36,718 bases of DNA. It comes from Eubacteriales bacterium (GTDB lineage Bacteria > Bacillota > JASUSC01). Positions 33,693 through 36,718 of this stretch are shown here, piece after piece. The first letter of the stretch is position 1, and every line of letters begins with the position of its first letter. The notes beneath the pieces are model-generated. The model had not been told where the DNA came from. It searched no databases and saw nothing but the letters and a program-made list of their open reading frames with translations. The stretch is taken from positions 1-36,718 of the forward strand of contig JASUSC010000010.1 of assembly GCA_030446285.1 (NCBI GenBank), read 5' to 3'. The translations under genes and the position numbers were made by a program.

Positions 33693-34669
33693 TGGCCAAA
33701 ATAGCCGTCTTGGATCTGAAGGGGCCAGTTCACTTCGGGGTGCGGGAGGAGAGCCTCACCCGGATAAGACCCTTAGGGGGAAGCGACCTCCTCTTCAGCG
33801 GTATAGTGAACTGCTTCCGCCTTCTTTTCGGCGAGAAGGAAACAGAGGAGTTCTTGGCAGCTTTCCACCCTGGGGAAGAGCCGCCCCTGCTTCTCTCCTC
33901 CCTTTTTCCGGTGGTGGAGGAGAGGGGAAAAGAACCCCTCTACTTCCTGCCCCGCCCCCTGAGTCTGGACCTCACTCCCTACTTTCCGGAGCGGAAAGAG
34001 GCGAAAAAGATAGCCTTTCTCCCGGCAGAATTTTTACGCCGTCTGGCCGAGGAAGGGGAACTGCCGGATGGGGAGAGGCGAGGGCCTTTCTACTTCCCGA
34101 CCGGAGAAGGACGGGAAATCTTCTGGGAGGAAGAGCGCCCGCGGGTGGCTCTGGATGCCATCACTTCTGCTTCCTCCATCTACTACGCCAGCGTTACCCG
34201 CTTTGCTCCCGGGGTTTGCCTGTACTTCTTCTGGCAGGCTGCGCGGGGGTGGGAGGAAAAAATAAAAGCCGCTCTGCGCCTCTTAGGGGACGAAGGGTTA
34301 GGCGGTGAGCGGAGTTACGGTTTGGGGGGTTTTGTGGTCAAGGATGCTGACCGCTCTCCTTTTCCCTGGCTTGCTGCTGAGGAAGATTGTTCCTGGCTTC
34401 TCCTCTCCGGTTTTTCGCCGGCGGAGAAGGAAAAAGACCTGGCCGGAAGTCTCGTGGCCTGGGGCTGGCGGGAAGAGGGAGGCTACCTTTACTCCCTGCG
34501 GGATACCGGCCGCAAACGGCAGCGCTGCCTGCTGTTAGGGGAAGGCTCCGTGTTCAAAAAAAGGGTGGTGGGGAGATTGGTGGACGTCACGCCGGCAGGT
34601 TTTGGTGAGCACCGAGTCTACCGCTACGGTTATGCTTACCTGCTGCCCTGGCGGGAGGTGAAGAGATGA
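33692..34669 (+). CDS. csm4: Csm4, crRNA 5'-handle-binding RAMP subunit
   Basis: 325 residues. N-terminal RAMP sequence (LDLKGPVHFG, SDLLFSGIVNCFRLLFG) and the glycine-rich loop GDEGLGGERSYGLGGF place it as Csm4. It caps the crRNA handle end and docks Cas10. The ATG at 33692 forms a TGATG overlap with csm3; a TTG one codon earlier is less likely. Its stop overlaps the csm5 start (ATGA). Confidence 0.93.
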   Translation: MAKIAVLDLKGPVHFGVREESLTRIRPLGGSDLLFSGIVNCFRLLFGEKETEEFLAAFHPGEEPPLLLSSLFPVVEERGKEPLYFLPRPLSLDLTPYFPERKEAKKIAFLPAEFLRRLAEEGELPDGERRGPFYFPTGEGREIFWEEERPRVALDAITSASSIYYASVTRFAPGVCLYFFWQAARGWEEKIKAALRLLGDEGLGGERSYGLGGFVVKDADRSPFPWLAAEEDCSWLLLSGFSPAEKEKDLAGSLVAWGWREEGGYLYSLRDTGRKRQRCLLLGEGSVFKKRVVGRLVDVTPAGFGEHRVYRYGYAYLLPWREVKR

Positions 34670-35775
34670 AGTGGGAGTACGAACTGGAATTTATCACTCC
34701 CGTCCACGTCGGCACGGGGAGGAAACTCTACCCTTTTGAATACGTGGTGGATAAGAACCGCTTGGTGGCGGTGGATATGGACCGGCTCTTAGGGAACGAG
34801 GAGTTTCTGCGTCAGGGCATTACCCCTGAGGAGATTAGCCGGGGCAGATTCAGTCTCGGCGAGAGGTATCCGCAGGCGAAAGATTTCCCCCGCTATGCCC
34901 TCTCTGCCGACGCTGCCACCTGCCGGCTGCTGCGGGAGAAAAAGGGTGAGGTGCAGGAGTTAATCAGCGACGCTGCCGGCTGGTACATACCGGGAAGCTC
35001 TCTCAAAGGAGCTCTGCGCACTCTCACCTACAAAGGCAACGACGGCGAAGATTTGCGCCAAATCTGGGAAGAGAAAATTGCTGCCTCCCTGCAGGACAAA
35101 AAAACGAGAAAGGAGTTTCTCGCCAGTCAGGCGGAAAAAGAAGCCACCGGCGACCCCCATCGCTCCCTCTTCCGCGCCCTGCTGATTAGCGACAGCACGG
35201 CGGTGGGAGAGAAAGGAGTGGGGTTGTACGCGGCGTGGGTGATGGCCCGCCGCCAGTCGGGGTGGGGATGGAAAATTCTTCCCCACGGTTACGCCCGGGA
35301 TGAGCGGGAAGCGACCCCCCTCTTTTTCGCCGCCTTCCGTCCGGGGGAGAAAGTGGCGGGCACCCTCATCTTCCAGGAGGCCTACCTGAAAAATCCAGTG
35401 GTGGAACTGAAAAAGAAGGAGTATTTCTCCGACCTTTGGCAGAAGGTGAGGAAGGCGGTGGCGCAGGTGGTGGCCAAGGAGCTTGCCTTCTTCCGGGAGA
35501 CAGGGTTTGCCCCGGGTGAGGAGTTTTACGTGGGACTGAAAGATCTCTGCGCTCAACTCAAGGAGAACGAGATAATTTTCCCCTTAGGCTGGGGGACGGG
35601 CTACGACAGCAAGACTTACCGGGAAGGGATAACGCAAGAACTGTGGCTTAAAGTGGCGGAAAGATTCGATTTTAAGCGGACGGAAGGACTGCCCTTCCCC
35701 AAAACGCGGAAGATAGTTCTCCGGGAGGGCAAACCCTGGGCGCCGCCGGGCTGGGTGAGGATGACTTTGAGGTGA
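34666..35775 (+). CDS. csm5: Csm5, RAMP subunit at the crRNA 3' end
   Basis: 369 residues. It begins with the RAMP strand YELEFITPVHVGTGRKL and contains GWYIPGSSLKGALRTL, the signature shared by Csm3 and Csm5, followed by a long helical insertion and FPLGWGTGYDSKT near the C-terminus. Csm5 helps recruit trimming nucleases and finishes the filament. It is translationally coupled to csm4 and ends 4 nt before cas6. Confidence 0.94.
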   Translation: MKWEYELEFITPVHVGTGRKLYPFEYVVDKNRLVAVDMDRLLGNEEFLRQGITPEEISRGRFSLGERYPQAKDFPRYALSADAATCRLLREKKGEVQELISDAAGWYIPGSSLKGALRTLTYKGNDGEDLRQIWEEKIAASLQDKKTRKEFLASQAEKEATGDPHRSLFRALLISDSTAVGEKGVGLYAAWVMARRQSGWGWKILPHGYARDEREATPLFFAAFRPGEKVAGTLIFQEAYLKNPVVELKKKEYFSDLWQKVRKAVAQVVAKELAFFRETGFAPGEEFYVGLKDLCAQLKENEIIFPLGWGTGYDSKTYREGITQELWLKVAERFDFKRTEGLPFPKTRKIVLREGKPWAPPGWVRMTLR

Positions 35776-35779
35776 GAAG

Positions 35780-36565
35780 ATGCGGATAAAGGTTGTTTTG
35801 CAAACTCCGCCAGATGGGGTTTTTATCCCTTACGATTACCAATACTACTTAACGGCTGCTATCTACCGCAAACTTTCCTTGGCCGACCCTGAGTACGCTG
35901 CTTTTCTCCACCAGCAGGGTTACGGCGAGAGGGGATACAAACTCTTCACTTTTTCCCAGCTCCGGGCCCGTTCCAAAAAAGGAGCGTCGCAAGGGTTCTG
36001 GATAGTGGGGGAAGCGTGGCTGGTGGTGAGTTCCCCTCTCACCCGCTTCCTCTTCCCGCTCCTCCAGGGGCTGCTAAACGAGCCCTTCCTTAGCCTTGGC
36101 GATGTGCACCTTCCCGTGAAAAAAGTTCTCACCCAGCAGGCACCGCCCTTGGCTGGAGGTGCGAAGTTCGTCTGCCTTTCCCCGGTGGTGGTCACAACTG
36201 GCACTGGTGAAGGCCCAGCCCGTTATCTGCGTTACCACGAAGATCCCGCCCTTTTCAGCGAAAAAATTCGCCAGAACCTGCTCCGTCGCTACCGGGCTTG
36301 CTACGGCTCCTCGCCTGAGGACGAGCGCCTCTTTTTCTACTTTGACCACCGCTACCTGAGTGAGAAAAAGGGGACCAAGCTCATCCAGTACCGGGACCAT
36401 AGCATTTTCGGCTACTTGGCCCCGGTGCAACTGGAAGGGTCCCCGGAATTAATTCGCTTTGCTTGGGAAGCCGGGATCGGGGAGAAAAACAGCATGGGCT
36501 TTGGCTGCTTGGAATATGTAGGGAAAAATTCTCCGTGGCAGTTATTTTTCGTCGACCTCCAATAG
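35780..36565 (+). CDS. cas6: Cas6, CRISPR pre-crRNA endoribonuclease
   Basis: 261 residues. The N-terminal ferredoxin-like fold starts MRIKVVLQTP and contains the conserved YDYQYYLTAAIYRKL region with a tyrosine-rich helix. The C-terminal fold has the glycine-rich loop GIGEKNSMGFGCLE typical of Cas6. It should cut the repeat RNA to leave an 8-nt 5' handle, consistent with the ATTGAAAC end of the adjacent repeat. It is part of the csm operon and closest to the array. cas1 and cas2 are not in the window. Confidence 0.95.
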   Translation: MRIKVVLQTPPDGVFIPYDYQYYLTAAIYRKLSLADPEYAAFLHQQGYGERGYKLFTFSQLRARSKKGASQGFWIVGEAWLVVSSPLTRFLFPLLQGLLNEPFLSLGDVHLPVKKVLTQQAPPLAGGAKFVCLSPVVVTTGTGEGPARYLRYHEDPALFSEKIRQNLLRRYRACYGSSPEDERLFFYFDHRYLSEKKGTKLIQYRDHSIFGYLAPVQLEGSPELIRFAWEAGIGEKNSMGFGCLEYVGKNSPWQLFFVDLQ

Positions 36566-36688
36566 TGCAAAAACCCCCGGGGGTCGACGACAGAAAGAAT
36601 GGCTTAACGGCGCCTTTTTTCGCTTTTCTGGCAGGAAAATCCAGAAAGACGGCGAAATAAAAATGTAGATTTTTCAAGGGCAAAATGG
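36566..36688 (+). promoter_or_regulatory. CRISPR leader
   Basis: A 123-nt non-coding stretch lies between the cas6 stop and the first repeat. It contains a palindrome CCCCCGGGGG near its start and an imperfect hairpin at 36619-36656: TTCGC with GCGAA outside, TTCTGG with CCAGAA inside. The downstream half is AT-rich, as leaders usually are. No clear -35/-10 pair was found. Confidence 0.6.
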
Positions 36689-36718
36689 GTTTCGGTCGCA
36701 CCAAGCTGGGATTGAAAC
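36689..36718 (+). CRISPR. first repeat of a CRISPR array running off the window
   Basis: A 30-bp unit begins GTTTCGGTCGCACC and ends GGGATTGAAAC, with GTTTC and GAAAC as inverted ends. It coincides exactly with the end of the window, so no spacer can be seen. The ATTGAAAC 3' end is the hallmark of repeats processed by Cas6 in type I and III systems. The orientation (leader, repeat) points away from the cas genes, so the array is read on the plus strand. Confidence 0.82.

Overview
The window looks like the chromosome of a thermophilic or moderately thermophilic, anaerobic, spore-forming Firmicute of the Moorella/Desulfotomaculum/Calderihabitans type. The evidence is two tRNA-sensing T-box leaders, a YteA-type sporulation-linked DksA-like protein, a rubrerythrin/rubredoxin/ferredoxin cluster, Gram-positive ribosome binding sites, GTG/TTG starts and fairly GC-rich coding. 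The genus is an inference; no rRNA or marker gene fixes it.

Layout. 1-5100: small housekeeping or hypothetical genes (DUF5665-like protein, nitroreductase, YteA), a broken metallo-beta-lactamase/hydrolase remnant, a membrane diguanylate cyclase whose reading frame runs about 100 nt into a nitrilase-family hydrolase, an overlooked 45-residue minus-strand ORF and a small membrane protein. 5236-7549 (minus strand): a response regulator and a MASE3-type histidine kinase. 7705-8985: a four-gene oxidative-stress/redox cluster (ferredoxin with an altered cysteine motif, rubrerythrin, rubredoxin-like protein, small DUF4177-like protein). 8989-10993: a promoter, a Phe T-box, pheA and an amidohydrolase. 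11092-11825: remnant of a large FN3/RHS surface protein. 12201-13928: an IFT52/GldG-like protein and a patatin.

14069-21807 is a co-directional, tightly packed cluster that looks like an uncharacterised exopolysaccharide synthesis module. It holds a receiver protein, a membrane-anchored HEAT-repeat protein, a cellulose-synthase-like family 2 glycosyltransferase, an anchored GATase-like protein, a membrane protein with four tandem dual-specificity-phosphatase-like domains of which only the first keeps the HCx5R loop, and an anchored glycosidase-like toroid gene broken by two frameshifts.

21877-25466 is an arsenic/thiol locus: a DGC-domain zinc protein, a cysteine-desulfurase pseudogene, a redox-active thioredoxin-like protein, an ArsP-like permease and an ACR3 arsenite pump. 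After a gamma-glutamylcyclotransferase-like gene come a VapC toxin remnant, a second strong promoter, an Ile T-box and ileS.

30198-36718 is a type III-A CRISPR-Cas locus (csm1/cas10-csm2-csm3-csm4-csm5-cas6) with intact HD, GGDD and Csm3 catalytic signatures. It is followed by a leader and the first repeat of an array that runs off the window. No csm6/card-type effector is visible inside the window. The NERD-domain gene just upstream is an internally deleted pseudogene. Several decayed genes (at least six) across the window suggest ongoing gene loss, or some indel errors in the assembly.
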